Below are positions 34,480 to 42,603 of a stretch of DNA of 57,545 nucleotides, piece after piece; position 1 is the stretch's first letter, and each line of letters opens with the position of its first letter. The translations under genes were made by a program, and so were the position numbers. Where the stretch lies: the NCBI RefSeq assembly GCF_022179285.1, contig NZ_BPQO01000037.1, positions 1 through 57,545 on the forward strand, read 5' to 3'. The notes beneath the pieces were generated by a model. It made no database searches. It saw only the letters and a list, made by a program, of their open reading frames with translations, and was not told the origin of the DNA. The stretch comes from Methylobacterium hispanicum (GTDB taxonomy: Bacteria > Pseudomonadota > Alphaproteobacteria > Rhizobiales > Beijerinckiaceae).

Positions 34480-35271
34480 ATGCCGCGCTTCGCCGCCAAC
34501 CTCACGCTGATGTTCACGGAGCACGCCTTCCTCGACCGCTTCGCGGCGGCCGCGGATGCGGGCTTCGACGCGGTCGAGTTCCTGTTCCCCTACGAGCACC
34601 CGCCCGAGGCGATCGCCGAGCGGCTCGCCCGCCACGGGCTCACCCAGGCGCTGTTCAACCTGCCGCCGGGCGACTTCGCGGCGGGCGAGCGCGGGATCGC
34701 GGCTTTCCCGGAGCGCTTCGACGAGCTGACGGCGGGCGTCGAGACGGGCTTGCGCTACGCCGAGGCCACGGGCGTCGCCCGCCTGCACCTGATGGCGGGC
34801 CTCGCCGACCCGCGCGACCCGCGGGCGCGGGACGCCTACCGCCGCGCCGTGACCTGGACGGCCGAGCGGCTCGCCGAGCGGGGCCTCGACCTCGTGCTGG
34901 AGCCGATCAACGCCCGCAACATGCCGGGCTACTTCCTGGGTGATTTCGGCGCCGCCGCCGCGCTGATCCGGGAGCTCGAGCTGCCGAACCTGAAGCTCCA
35001 GTTCGACCTCTACCACTGCCAGATCCTGCACGGGGACGTCACGATGCGGCTGCGCGCGCTGATGCCGCTGATCGGCCACGTCCAGACCGCGAGCGTGCCC
35101 GACCGGCACGAGCCCGGCACCGGCGAGATGAACGACGCCTTCCTCTTCGCCGAACTCGACCGGCTCGGCTACGCGGGCTTCGTCGGCTGCGAGTACATCC
35201 CGGCCGCCGGAACGGTCGAGGGCCTCGGCTGGTTCGCGCCCTACCGCGCCGCCCGGGGAGACGCCCGATGA
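34480..35271 (+). CDS. otnI: 2-oxo-tetronate isomerase
   Basis: A 263-residue xylose-isomerase-like TIM barrel of the hydroxypyruvate-isomerase group (MPRFAANLTLMFTEHAFLDR, EFLFPYEHPPEAI). Metal-binding candidates lie in LEPINARNMPGYF, QFDLYHCQI and GCEYIPA. In this cluster it converts 2-oxotetronate to 3-oxotetronate. A hydroxypyruvate isomerase activity cannot be excluded from sequence alone. Its stop overlaps the otnK start (ATGA). Confidence 0.88.
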   Translation: MPRFAANLTLMFTEHAFLDRFAAAADAGFDAVEFLFPYEHPPEAIAERLARHGLTQALFNLPPGDFAAGERGIAAFPERFDELTAGVETGLRYAEATGVARLHLMAGLADPRDPRARDAYRRAVTWTAERLAERGLDLVLEPINARNMPGYFLGDFGAAAALIRELELPNLKLQFDLYHCQILHGDVTMRLRALMPLIGHVQTASVPDRHEPGTGEMNDAFLFAELDRLGYAGFVGCEYIPAAGTVEGLGWFAPYRAARGDAR

Positions 35272-36545
35272 CGCGCCCCGTGCCCCTCGCCCTCGGCTGC
35301 GTGGCGGACGACTACACGGGCGCCTCGGATCTCGCCAACACCCTGACCAAGGCGGGCTTGCGCACCGTCCAGACCATCGGCATCCCGGCCGACGACCTCG
35401 CGCTGGGCGAGGCCGACGCGGTCGTCGTCGCCCTGAAGAGCCGCTCGATCGAGCCGGGGCGCGCTGTCGCCCTGTCGCGGGCGGCCGACGCGTGGCTGCG
35501 CGGGCGCGGCGCCCGCCACGTGATGTTCAAGGTCTGCTCGACCTTCGATTCGACGGACAGGGGCAATATCGGCCCCGTCCTCGACGCGCTGCGAGCGGAT
35601 GCGGGCGAGGCCGTCGCCCTCGTCACCCCGGCCTTTCCGGAGACCGGGCGCAGCGTCTACCAGGGCCACCTCTTCGTGGGCGCCGTGCCGCTGGACGAGA
35701 GCCCGCTGAAGGACCATCCCCTCAACCCGATGCGGGATTCGAACCTCGTGCGGGTGCTCGCCCGCCAGAGCGCGGCCCCGGTCGGGCTCGTGGACGTCGC
35801 GACCGTGGCGCGGGGGGCGGACGCCGTGCGCGCCCGCCTCGAGGCGCTGGCCGCGGAGGGTGTCGGCGCGGCGATCGCCGACGCGATCTTCGACGCCGAC
35901 CTGGAAATCCTCGGACACGCCGCGCTCGCCCACCGGGTCTCGTGCGGCGCCTCCGGCCTCGGCCTCGGCCTTGCCCGGGCTCTTGCAAGCCCCGGAGCGC
36001 CCGACCCGGCCGCCGACGTTCTGGCCGAGCCGGTCGGCGGGCTCTCCGCCTGCCTCGCGGGCAGCTGCTCGCGGGCGACGCTGGAGCAGATCGCGGCGGC
36101 GGAAAGCCTGATGCCGGTGCTGCGCCTCGATCCCGAGCGCCTGATCGGGCGCGCGGACGGCGTGGACGCGGCCATCGCCTGGGCGGGCGAGCACCTCGGG
36201 CAGGGCCCGGTCCTGATCGCCAGCAGCGCCGACCCGGAGGCGGTGCGCGCGCTGCAGGCCCGTCACGGCGTCGAGGCCGCCGGCCACGCCATCGAGGGCG
36301 CGCTGGCGCGGCTCGCCGCCGCCCTGGTGGAGCGCGGCGTGCGCCGGCTCGTCGTGGCGGGTGGCGAGACCTCGGGCGCCGTGGTCGATCATCTGGGCCT
36401 CAGGGCCTTCCGGGTCGGGCCGGAGATCGCGGCCGGCGTGCCGGTGCTGCGCACCGCGTCCGCCGAGCCGATGCTGCTCGCCCTCAAATCCGGCAATTTC
36501 GGCGGGCGCGACTTCTTCGCCCGCGCCCTCGACCTGATGCGCTGA
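35268..36545 (+). CDS. otnK: 3-oxo-tetronate kinase (DUF1537/YgbK family)
   Basis: A 425-residue kinase. The N-terminal domain opens with LGCVADDYTGASDLANTL and has FKVCSTFDSTDRGNIG, both classic for the family. The C-terminal nucleotide-binding domain carries LVVAGGETSGAVV. OtnK phosphorylates 3-oxotetronate with ATP before OtnC decarboxylates it. It overlaps otnI by 4 nt and is followed 13 bp later by denD. Confidence 0.92.
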   Translation: MTRPVPLALGCVADDYTGASDLANTLTKAGLRTVQTIGIPADDLALGEADAVVVALKSRSIEPGRAVALSRAADAWLRGRGARHVMFKVCSTFDSTDRGNIGPVLDALRADAGEAVALVTPAFPETGRSVYQGHLFVGAVPLDESPLKDHPLNPMRDSNLVRVLARQSAAPVGLVDVATVARGADAVRARLEALAAEGVGAAIADAIFDADLEILGHAALAHRVSCGASGLGLGLARALASPGAPDPAADVLAEPVGGLSACLAGSCSRATLEQIAAAESLMPVLRLDPERLIGRADGVDAAIAWAGEHLGQGPVLIASSADPEAVRALQARHGVEAAGHAIEGALARLAAALVERGVRRLVVAGGETSGAVVDHLGLRAFRVGPEIAAGVPVLRTASAEPMLLALKSGNFGGRDFFARALDLMR

Positions 36546-36558
36546 GCGGAGTTTTCCC

Positions 36559-37530
36559 ATGCACGTCCTGATCCTCGGCGCCGCGGGCATGATCGGCCGG
36601 CGCCTCACCGCCGCCCTCGTCGCGGCGGGCCGCGTCGGCAACGATCCGCTCACCGGCCTCACTCTGGTGGACGTGGTGCGGCCGGAGGCCCCGGCAGGCT
36701 TTGCCGGCCCGGTCCGCGTCGAGGCCGCCGACCTCTCCGCGCCCGGGGCGGCCGCGGCGGCGCTCAAGGAGCGGCCCGGCATCGTCTTCCATCTCGCCGC
36801 GGTGGTCTCCGGCGAGGCCGAGGCCGACATGGACCTCGGCTACCGGGTCAACCTCGACGGCACCCGCCTGCTCTTCGAGGCGATCCGCGCGCTGAGCGAG
36901 GCCGAGGGCTACCGGCCCCGGGTGGTGTTCACCTCCTCGCTCGCGGTGTTCGGCCAGCCGCTGCCGCCGGTGATCGGCGACGACTTCATCCCGGCGCCCG
37001 CCTCCTCCTACGGGGTGCAGAAGGCGATGGGCGAGCTGCTGCTGGCCGATTACAGCCGCCGCGGCTTCCTCGACGGGATCGGCCTGCGCCTGCCGACCAT
37101 CTGCGTGCGGCCGGGCAAGCCCAACAAGGCGGCCTCCGGCTTCTTCTCCGGCATCCTGCGCGAGCCGCTCGCCGGGCTGCCGGCCGTGCTGCCGGTGCCC
37201 GACACGGTGCGCCACTGGTTCGCCAGCCCGGGCGCCGCGACCGGCTTCCTCCTGCACGCGGCCGGCCTCGACCTCTCGGGTCTCGGCACCCGTCGCACCT
37301 TCACTATGCCGGGCATCTCGGCGACGGTGGCGGAGGAGATCGAGGCCCTGCGCCGCGCGGCCGGCGCGGATGCCGTCGCCCTGATCCGGCGGGAGCCCGA
37401 TCCGGCGATCATGCGGATCATCGAGACCTGGCCGGAGGCCTTCGACACCCGCACGGCCGACGCCCTCGGATTCGAGGCCGACGCCTCCTTCGACGCGATC
37501 CTCGCGCAGCACATCGCGGAATCGCGCTAG
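36559..37530 (+). CDS. denD: D-erythronate dehydrogenase
   Basis: A 323-residue short-chain dehydrogenase/epimerase-type protein. The NAD-binding loop is LILGAAGMIGRRL; the catalytic Ser/Tyr/Lys set is in FTSSLAVFG and SSYGVQKAMGELLL; LRLPTICVRPG follows. DenD oxidises D-erythronate to 2-oxotetronate, so the operon can use both four-carbon epimers. It is the last gene of the operon. No T-tract terminator follows; the next 500 bp hold a tandem array and a repeat element. Confidence 0.88.
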   Translation: MHVLILGAAGMIGRRLTAALVAAGRVGNDPLTGLTLVDVVRPEAPAGFAGPVRVEAADLSAPGAAAAALKERPGIVFHLAAVVSGEAEADMDLGYRVNLDGTRLLFEAIRALSEAEGYRPRVVFTSSLAVFGQPLPPVIGDDFIPAPASSYGVQKAMGELLLADYSRRGFLDGIGLRLPTICVRPGKPNKAASGFFSGILREPLAGLPAVLPVPDTVRHWFASPGAATGFLLHAAGLDLSGLGTRRTFTMPGISATVAEEIEALRRAAGADAVALIRREPDPAIMRIIETWPEAFDTRTADALGFEADASFDAILAQHIAESR

Positions 37531-37585
37531 CGTTCCTCCGGATCGGGTTGCGGCGAGTGCGGCTCCGGGTTCTGGCGCCGAGGCT

Positions 37586-37664
37586 CTCGCCGCGAGATCC
37601 TTGCCGCGAGATCCTTGCCGCGAGACCTTGCCGCGAGACCTTGCCGCGAGATCCTTGCCGTGGC
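37586..37664. repeat. Tandem array of a 13-14-bp unit (ttgccgcgagatcc)
   Basis: Five consecutive units alternate between ttgccgcgagatcc and ttgccgcgagacc, with flanking half-units. It lies 60 bp after denD. Such arrays arise by slippage and may vary in copy number between strains. Other short repeats of gcgcggagccac are nearby (37671 and 37724). Confidence 0.8.
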
Positions 37665-37766
37665 GCGCTCTTGCGCGGAGCCACAACCCAGCCCCGCGCG
37701 GGAGCGCTCCGGGCGGCCTCGCGCGGAGCCACGGGCTCTTCGGGCAGACGGCTCAGGGGCTTTGTG

Positions 37767-38029
37767 ATACGATTTACGATTGATTGGTTCGGTCCAACAC
37801 ATCGTCTTGGAACGAAGCGCGGGTCCCCTCTCCCATCGGGAGAGGCCTGCTTTCGCAGAAAGCCGGGTGAGGGGTAGGAGGTTTCCAGGTAGGGCGCGGC
37901 GCCGAACGCGCGTCGATGCCGAGCGCTGTCCTGTAAGGTCATACCCCTCACCCCAACCCTCTCCCTCTGGGAGAGGGGGCGCGGCGCGGTTCACCGCACA
38001 CGGCCGAACCCATCGACCGGAAACCGTAT
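37767..38029. repeat. TIR repeat element, copy B (most complete)
   Basis: A 263-bp element. The left end (atacgatttacgattgattggttcgg) and the reverse complement of the right end (atacggtttccggtcgatgggttcgg) match at most of 26 positions, giving imperfect terminal inverted repeats. Inside are two hairpin modules: ccctctcccatcgggagagg with agccgggtgaggggta, and its inverted counterpart catacccctcacccc with ccctctccctctgggagaggg. It codes for nothing. The size and ends resemble a MITE, but no target duplication is clear. The next gene starts 15 bp after its right end. Confidence 0.85.
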
Positions 38030-38044
38030 GAGGGGCTGCTGGGT

Positions 38045-38323
38045 ATGGCACCGAGGAAGATGTCCGCCGCGGAGACGAAGGCCCGCGACCTGGGGCTGGC
38101 CCTGGCCCGCATCGCCGAGAGCGAGGGGACGCCGGCCGCCATCGGCGTCGATCGCCTGCGCCAGGCAAGTCCGCGCCTCACACCTCTCGCGGTGGGGCAG
38201 ATGGTGCGCAAGCAGCGCGCACTCGTCGAGGCGACGCTCGCCGAGCGCGGCCTCGCGCTGATCGACTACGCCGACCAGGGGCCGGGCCGCGGCATGGAGT
38301 TCACGATCGAGCAGGCCGCGTGA
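38045..38323 (+). CDS. Small conserved-looking protein of unknown function
   Basis: A 92-residue, soluble, mostly helical protein (KMSAAETKARDLGLALARIAE, LAVGQMVRKQRALVEATLAERG). No family is recognised. The ATG is preceded by gaggggctgctgggt. It begins immediately beyond repeat copy B, so its promoter must lie within or across the repeat. Confidence 0.55.
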   Translation: MAPRKMSAAETKARDLGLALARIAESEGTPAAIGVDRLRQASPRLTPLAVGQMVRKQRALVEATLAERGLALIDYADQGPGRGMEFTIEQAA

Positions 38324-38525
38324 GGCGAGCCCAGGCCGGAGCGGTCGCACCTTAAGCGGCGGCGGGAGGCGGGATGCATCGAGCGCCGGGATGCACGGCC
38401 CGTAAACCCTTTCCCGCAAGGCCGAGTACGCAGCGGCGCGGATTCGTATTGCACCCCGCGCGTCAGATCAGCACATGATGATGTCTGTATAGGGCCGGGC
38501 CTGAATTCATCTGCGGTTGCCGAAA

Positions 38526-38762
38526 ATGCCTCGTTCGCTTCTGAAAGTTGCATTTATGACGCCGGCCGCCATCTTGGGCATCGGGATGATCCTGCTGCTC
38601 TGCGCCGGGGCGGCAGCCGCCGCTGTCGCGACGTTGCTGGCGCGGGCCGCTCGGCGGGCTCTGCTGCACGCCCGGCACACGGTGGCGCGGGATTATCCCG
38701 CCCGGATGGCGCGCAGGGACGAACCCGAAGAAAAGCCCGCCGCGGCGAGCCGGGCGGGCTGA
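38526..38762 (+). CDS. Small single-pass membrane protein
   Basis: A 78-residue frame with one strong hydrophobic segment (TPAAILGIGMILLLCAGAAAAAVATLLA) followed by a basic, Arg-rich tail. The start could also be the ATG at 38556. No family is recognised, and the ribosome-binding site is weak, so the call rests on the membrane segment and frame openness. Confidence 0.42.
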   Translation: MPRSLLKVAFMTPAAILGIGMILLLCAGAAAAAVATLLARAARRALLHARHTVARDYPARMARRDEPEEKPAAASRAG

Positions 38763-38889
38763 GTGGGTCTCTCGAAAGGAATGCCGTGATTGGCCCGGAT
38801 GCCTTAAGCATTCCGTATGCCAGTTCCATGACAGGCCCGACCGCGCCGTTCCTGGCTTCGGCCGCACGCCGGGCCCGCAATCGACCGGT

Positions 38890-39165
38890 CTAGCGCGTCG
38901 GGGCGGAGGTTCCCTTGCCGGCCGCTCCGGGCGTGGACCCTGCGCCCGCATCGTTGGCGCCCGTGCTGTTGGACGTACCGGACCGGCTGGCGTTGCCCGA
39001 GGTCGGTCCGCTGCCGGCGGCGCCCGGAGACGAACCGGAGCCGGCATCGCTGGCCCCCGTGCTGTTCATCGTGCCCGAGCGGGTCTGCCCGGAGCCCCCC
39101 TCTGCGGCATGGGCTGCGGCCCCGAGGGCCAGCGTGGCCGCAATGGCCAGGATCGTGGTTCGCAT
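38890..39165 (-). CDS. Small secreted Ser/Gly/Thr-rich repeat protein
   Basis: A 91-residue protein. A signal peptide (MRTTILAIAATLALGAAAHA) is followed by a low-complexity mature part made of two near-identical 22-residue units. One begins SGTMNSTGASDAGSGSSPGA and the other SGTSNSTGANDAGAGSTPGA. It has a good ribosome-binding site (cagggag). It is probably an exported, disordered protein of unknown role. Confidence 0.7.
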   Translation of the reverse strand: MRTTILAIAATLALGAAAHAAEGGSGQTRSGTMNSTGASDAGSGSSPGAAGSGPTSGNASRSGTSNSTGANDAGAGSTPGAAGKGTSAPTR

Positions 39166-39267
39166 GTCGGGCTCCCTGGGTCTGTTGGTCTCAGCCAACC
39201 GGCCGCCGGTCCCGCCGTTCCGCGAAGGCGGACCCATGCCTGCCGAAAGGCCGCGCACGCGCGCAGG

Positions 39268-39374
39268 CTCGAGCGCTCTTGCGCCGAAGTGGACGCCGGT
39301 TCGGCGCAAGAGCGCGCGTCAGGACGAGAGGTTGGAGCCGTTCCCGATCGCGTTGCCACCGGGAACGGCTCTAG
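39268..39374. repeat. Double-hairpin repeat, copy 2
   Basis: A 107-bp element nearly identical to 29106-29213. The first hairpin is gcgctcttgcgccgaa/ttcggcgcaagagcgc and the second agccgttccc/gggaacggct. Its right end supplies the stop codon (TAG on the minus strand, 39371-39373) of the DUF6894 gene. Confidence 0.82.
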
Positions 39375-39643
39375 TGCAGCGTCTCGCTCCCGCCCTCGGG
39401 GCCCGGCACCGACGCGGCGACCAGCGCGTCCACCAGCGGAAACTCCAGCACCACGTCCTCGGCCTCGTCGGCCACGAACAGCACGGCCTTGAGCAAGTCG
39501 GGATCGCCGTCGGCGCCTTGGAGGAGTTGCAGGGCCAGCACCCGCGCGGCCTCGCGGGCGGCCTCCAAGTCCGCCAGCTCGCTGCCCTCGGGGTCCACCA
39601 CCACGTCGTCGCCGATATGCGTGTGGAAGAAGTAGCGCGGCAT
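39371..39643 (-). CDS. DUF6894 family protein
   Basis: A 90-residue protein starting MPRYFFHTHIGDDVVVDPEG, then ELADLEAAREAARVLA. This is the pattern of the small DUF6894 proteins abundant in Hyphomicrobiales (MPRYFFH, then D-x-G, then L-x-x-AR). Function unknown. The C-terminus is acidic. Its stop codon comes from the adjoining repeat element, so the original C-terminus may have been longer. Confidence 0.82.
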   Translation of the reverse strand: MPRYFFHTHIGDDVVVDPEGSELADLEAAREAARVLALQLLQGADGDPDLLKAVLFVADEAEDVVLEFPLVDALVAASVPGPEGGSETLH

Positions 39644-39664
39644 CCGGACTCGGTCCTCGGTGCG

Positions 39665-39883
39665 TCAGGACGACGGGAGCAGGCGAAGCGCGAGGACGGC
39701 CAGCGCTGCCGTGCTCAACGTCGCCAGCCTGAGGGCCGACAGGGCGAGGCCGACCGGACCCGGGGCCGCCTGCCGGTTCTCGTTGGCCGCCCGGCGGCGC
39801 GGGCCGCGCGACCGGAAGTGAACCTCGGGCAGCCTGCGGCCGTAGCCCGCTTGCCTCGCCCCGCTTCCGCGGCCCGCACACAT
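39665..39883 (-). CDS. Possible small tail-anchored protein
   Basis: A 72-residue frame with a basic N-terminal half (including RRRAANENRQ) and a C-terminal hydrophobic segment (LALSALRLATLSTAALAVLA). It has no recognised family. It may be a real small membrane protein; codon position bias in this GC-rich DNA does not settle it. Confidence 0.33.
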   Translation of the reverse strand: MCAGRGSGARQAGYGRRLPEVHFRSRGPRRRAANENRQAAPGPVGLALSALRLATLSTAALAVLALRLLPSS

Positions 39884-40082
39884 GGTCTGGCCCTCCGGCC
39901 CGCGGCGCCGAGCGAGCGCCACGACATAAAAGCGCGGCCGCCAGGAAGGCTCCCGCGGGCCGGCTCGTCCAGGCAAAGTATTCGGCAGAGCCGGACAGTT
40001 CCGCGGAACGGATCGGAAATCGCGTTGTAACGACTTGGCGCGCCGCCTTAGGCCGGCAGGGAGGGCGTGGCCGGGAGAGCGC

Positions 40083-40595
40083 GTGGTGATCCGTTTCGTC
40101 GCGGCCTGGGCCGCACTGACCGCCGTCTACTTCCTGCTCGCCGGCTCGTTCGAGGCGGCGGAACTGTGCGTGGGTCCCCTCTGCGCGGGGCTCGTCGCCG
40201 TCTGGAACCGCGGCCGGCCGCATTCCGGGCACAGGGCGCTGGCGCTGCGACCCGGATTACTGCGCCCCGCCCTGCGGGCGGTGGCCAGACTGCCCGGCGA
40301 GACGGCACGGATCGGTCGGCTGCTGTGGCGGAGCCTCGCGGCGCGCTATCCGCACGGGTCGATCGTGCAGGGCCCGGCGGCGGAGCTGACGCGCTTCCCG
40401 CTCTCCGATCCGGGGCCCGAGGCGGCGGGCGAGCGCGCCGTGGCGGTGCTCGCGGCCTCGCTCTCGCCGGGGCGCTACATCCTGCGCGTCGATCCGGTGC
40501 ACGGGCGGGTGCAGAGCCACGCCTTCGCGGACCGGAGCCCCGCGCGAGGCGACCGGGGCGGCGCCCGGACCGGAGCACGGCGGCGCGCCCGATGA
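40083..40595 (+). CDS. mrpE: Mrp/Mnh-type antiporter subunit E
   Basis: A 170-residue membrane protein starting with GTG at 40083 (VVIRFVAAWAALTAVYFLLAG). It has two or three N-terminal hydrophobic helices and a soluble C-terminal domain with ELTRFPLSDPG and AVLAASLSPGRYILRVDP, matching MrpE. It begins an eight-gene, mostly overlapping operon. An additional GTG at 40086 is possible. Confidence 0.85.
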   Translation: MVIRFVAAWAALTAVYFLLAGSFEAAELCVGPLCAGLVAVWNRGRPHSGHRALALRPGLLRPALRAVARLPGETARIGRLLWRSLAARYPHGSIVQGPAAELTRFPLSDPGPEAAGERAVAVLAASLSPGRYILRVDPVHGRVQSHAFADRSPARGDRGGARTGARRRAR

Positions 40596-40858
40596 CCGCC
40601 GCGCCGCTCCTGCCCTGGACCCTCGCCACGCTCGCCCTGCTGCCGGCGCTCGGCCTGGCGCTCGTCGCCGGCTGCCGCGGGCGGATCGGGCAGCGCTTCG
40701 CCGCGGTCCAGCTCGCCGGATCGCTCTGCGTGATCCTGCTCCTCTGCCTCAGCTTCGCCACCGACCAGCCCTCGACGATCGACCTCGCCCTCACGCTCAC
40801 GGTCCTCACCCTGCCCGGCACCCTGCTCTTCGTGGTCTTCCTCGAGCGATGGCTGTGA
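40592..40858 (+). CDS. mrpF: Mrp/Mnh-type antiporter subunit F
   Basis: An 88-residue protein with three hydrophobic helices, ending in SFATDQPSTIDLALTLTVLTLPGTLLF, which follows the MrpF pattern (aligned with a short NuoJ-like segment). It overlaps mrpE by ATGA and mrpG by 10 nt. Confidence 0.85.
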   Translation: MTAAPLLPWTLATLALLPALGLALVAGCRGRIGQRFAAVQLAGSLCVILLLCLSFATDQPSTIDLALTLTVLTLPGTLLFVVFLERWL

Positions 40859-41145
40859 GCGCCGACATCCTCGTGCCGCTGGCGCTGGCCCTGACCGTCG
40901 CGGCGGCGTGGCTCGCCTGCCTGTCGCTGCTGCGCCTGCGCCGCGCGCTCGACCGGCTCCACGCCGTCGCCTTCCTCAACGCCGCCGCAGCGCTCCCGAT
41001 CAGCGCCGCCGCCTTCGCGACGGACGGCCTCTCGGTCCGCTCCGTGAAGGTGGTTCTCGTGATGCTGCTGACGCTCGGCTGGGGCGCCGCGCTCGCGCAC
41101 GCCACCGGACGCGCCCTCCTGCTGCGCGACGGACCCGCCGCGTGA
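40849..41145 (+). CDS. mrpG: Mrp/Mnh-type antiporter subunit G
   Basis: A 98-residue protein with three hydrophobic segments. LRLRRALDRLHAVAFLNAAA matches the conserved cytoplasmic loop of MrpG (usually D-R-x-H-A). SVRSVKVVLVMLLTLGWGAALAHA is the last helix. It overlaps both neighbours by a few bases, as is usual in this operon. Confidence 0.87.
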   Translation: MAVSADILVPLALALTVAAAWLACLSLLRLRRALDRLHAVAFLNAAAALPISAAAFATDGLSVRSVKVVLVMLLTLGWGAALAHATGRALLLRDGPAA

Positions 41146-41411
41146 GCGTCGTCCTACCCCTGCTCTTCCTGCTCAGCGCCGCCTCCGGCACCCTGGTGGT
41201 GCTGGTCCGCGAGCCGCGCCGGCAGGTCTTCGCCCTCTCGGCCAACGGCCTCGTCCTCGCGCTGCTGTTCACGGGGCTCCAGGCCCCGGACGTGGCGCTC
41301 TCGGAGATCGCCGTGGGCACCGTCGCGGTGCCGCTGATCGTTCTGGTCGCCCTCGGCGCGGTGCGGACGGACCGGCCGGGCCAGGATGCCGGCTCCGGAG
41401 AGAACGTGTGA
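41142..41411 (+). CDS. MbhD-type (DUF4040) antiporter subunit
   Basis: An 89-residue protein starting with GTG. Three hydrophobic segments include LSANGLVLALLFTGLQAPDVALSEIAVGTVAVPLIVLV. The LQAPDVALSEIAVG block is the hallmark of MbhD, and in bacterial Mrp systems it forms part of the C-terminal end of MrpA. Here it is a separate gene, as in archaeal Mrp and membrane-bound hydrogenase modules. Confidence 0.82.
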   Translation: MSVVLPLLFLLSAASGTLVVLVREPRRQVFALSANGLVLALLFTGLQAPDVALSEIAVGTVAVPLIVLVALGAVRTDRPGQDAGSGENV

Positions 41412-42184
41412 GCCCGCGCCTGCGCGTCCTCCTGCTCGGGCTCGCCGCCCTCGTGCTGGCGCCCTGCGCCCTCGCGGTCATCGCCGCGATGCCGGAATTC
41501 GGCACCGCCATCGCCCCCTACGGCGCCCGCATCAACGCGGTGGCGCCGGCCGAGCGCAACATCGCCAACATGGTCACGGCGATCAATTTCGACCTGCGCG
41601 GGCTCGACACCCTGGGCGAGGAATTCATGCTCCTGGCCGCGGTCACCGGCACCGTCGTGCTGCTGCGCGGCCGGCGGGGCGAGCGCGACGGCGACCGCGC
41701 GGCCCGGCTGCCGGGTCGCGCGGTCGTGCCGCGCAGCGAGGCCGTGATCCTCGCCTGCCGGATCGCCGGGCCTCTCACCGCGCTGTTCGGCCTCTACGTC
41801 ACCGTCCATGCCAGCCTCACCCCGGGCGGCGGCTTCCAGGGCGGCGCGGTGCTGGCCTCGGCCTGCGTGCTGATCTACCTCGGCGAGGGGTATGCGGGCT
41901 GGCGCCGGGGCGTGCGCAGCGCCGTGCTGGACGCGATCGAGGGCGGGGGCGCGCTCCTCGTCGTGCTCTGCGGCCTCGGGCCGATGCTCGTCGGCGCGGC
42001 CTTCATGCAGAACGTGCTGCCGTTCGGCACCTTCGGGGCCCTGCTCTCGGGCGGCCTCGTCCTCGTGGCCAATCTCGGCGTCGCCGCCGCCGTGACCGCG
42101 GGCTTCAGCCAGCTCGTGCTCGAATTCCTGGAGGAGACGCGGGCCCCGCGCCCGGACGGCGCGGACGGGGGGGACGACGCGTGA
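41408..42184 (+). CDS. mrpB: Mrp subunit B with an MbhE-like N-terminal extension
   Basis: A 258-residue membrane protein. Residues about 1-85, with NMVTAINFDLRGLDTLGEEFMLLA, resemble MbhE and the extreme C-terminus of MrpA. Residues about 105-240 are MrpB proper (ALFGLYVTVHASLTPGGGFQGGAVLASACVLIYL). It begins with GTG and overlaps both neighbours by 4 nt. The C-terminus is acidic and soluble. Confidence 0.87.
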   Translation: MSPRLRVLLLGLAALVLAPCALAVIAAMPEFGTAIAPYGARINAVAPAERNIANMVTAINFDLRGLDTLGEEFMLLAAVTGTVVLLRGRRGERDGDRAARLPGRAVVPRSEAVILACRIAGPLTALFGLYVTVHASLTPGGGFQGGAVLASACVLIYLGEGYAGWRRGVRSAVLDAIEGGGALLVVLCGLGPMLVGAAFMQNVLPFGTFGALLSGGLVLVANLGVAAAVTAGFSQLVLEFLEETRAPRPDGADGGDDA

Positions 42185-42603
42185 GCCTGCTCCCCTACGC
42201 GACCGCCGCCTGGCTCCTCGGCATCGGCCTCTACGGCATCGTGACCAGCCGGAACTACATCCACCTCATCGGCTGCCTCGCGGTCTGCCAGTCCGCGACC
42301 TACGTGCTGCTCCTCGGCATCGGCTACCGCCGGGACGCCATCGCGCCGATCTTCTACGACCATCCGCCCGGCACCCCCGCGGTCGATCCGGTGATGCAGG
42401 CCCTGGTGCTCACCGACATCGTGGTCGGCGCGACCCTCACGGCGCTGCTGCTCGTGCTCGCCCTCCAGGTGTTCAAGCGCCGGGGCACCCTCGATCCCCA
42501 GAAGCTCAAGCCGATGCACCCGCCCAGCAACGCCGGAACCCGCGATGCCGGACCGCGCGAGGCCGGATTCGCGGGGGAAGCCCGGCCGGAGCCGCAGCCC
42601 TGA
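42181..42603 (+). CDS. mrpC: Mrp subunit C (NuoK-like)
   Basis: A 140-residue protein with three transmembrane helices of the NuoK/MrpC type (GIVTSRNYIHLIGCLAVCQSA, VDPVMQALVLTDIVVGATLTALLL). The Glu/Asp-containing block DPVMQALVLTDIV is conserved with MrpC. A 35-residue hydrophilic tail is unusual. Starts with GTG; its stop overlaps the mrpD start (TGATG). Confidence 0.9.
   Translation: MSLLPYATAAWLLGIGLYGIVTSRNYIHLIGCLAVCQSATYVLLLGIGYRRDAIAPIFYDHPPGTPAVDPVMQALVLTDIVVGATLTALLLVLALQVFKRRGTLDPQKLKPMHPPSNAGTRDAGPREAGFAGEARPEPQP

Noticed and set aside
37767..38029. CRISPR-like array because of repeated hairpins
   Set aside because: The blocks are inverted, not direct, repeats, with no regular spacers and no cas genes. 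It is a dispersed repeat element.
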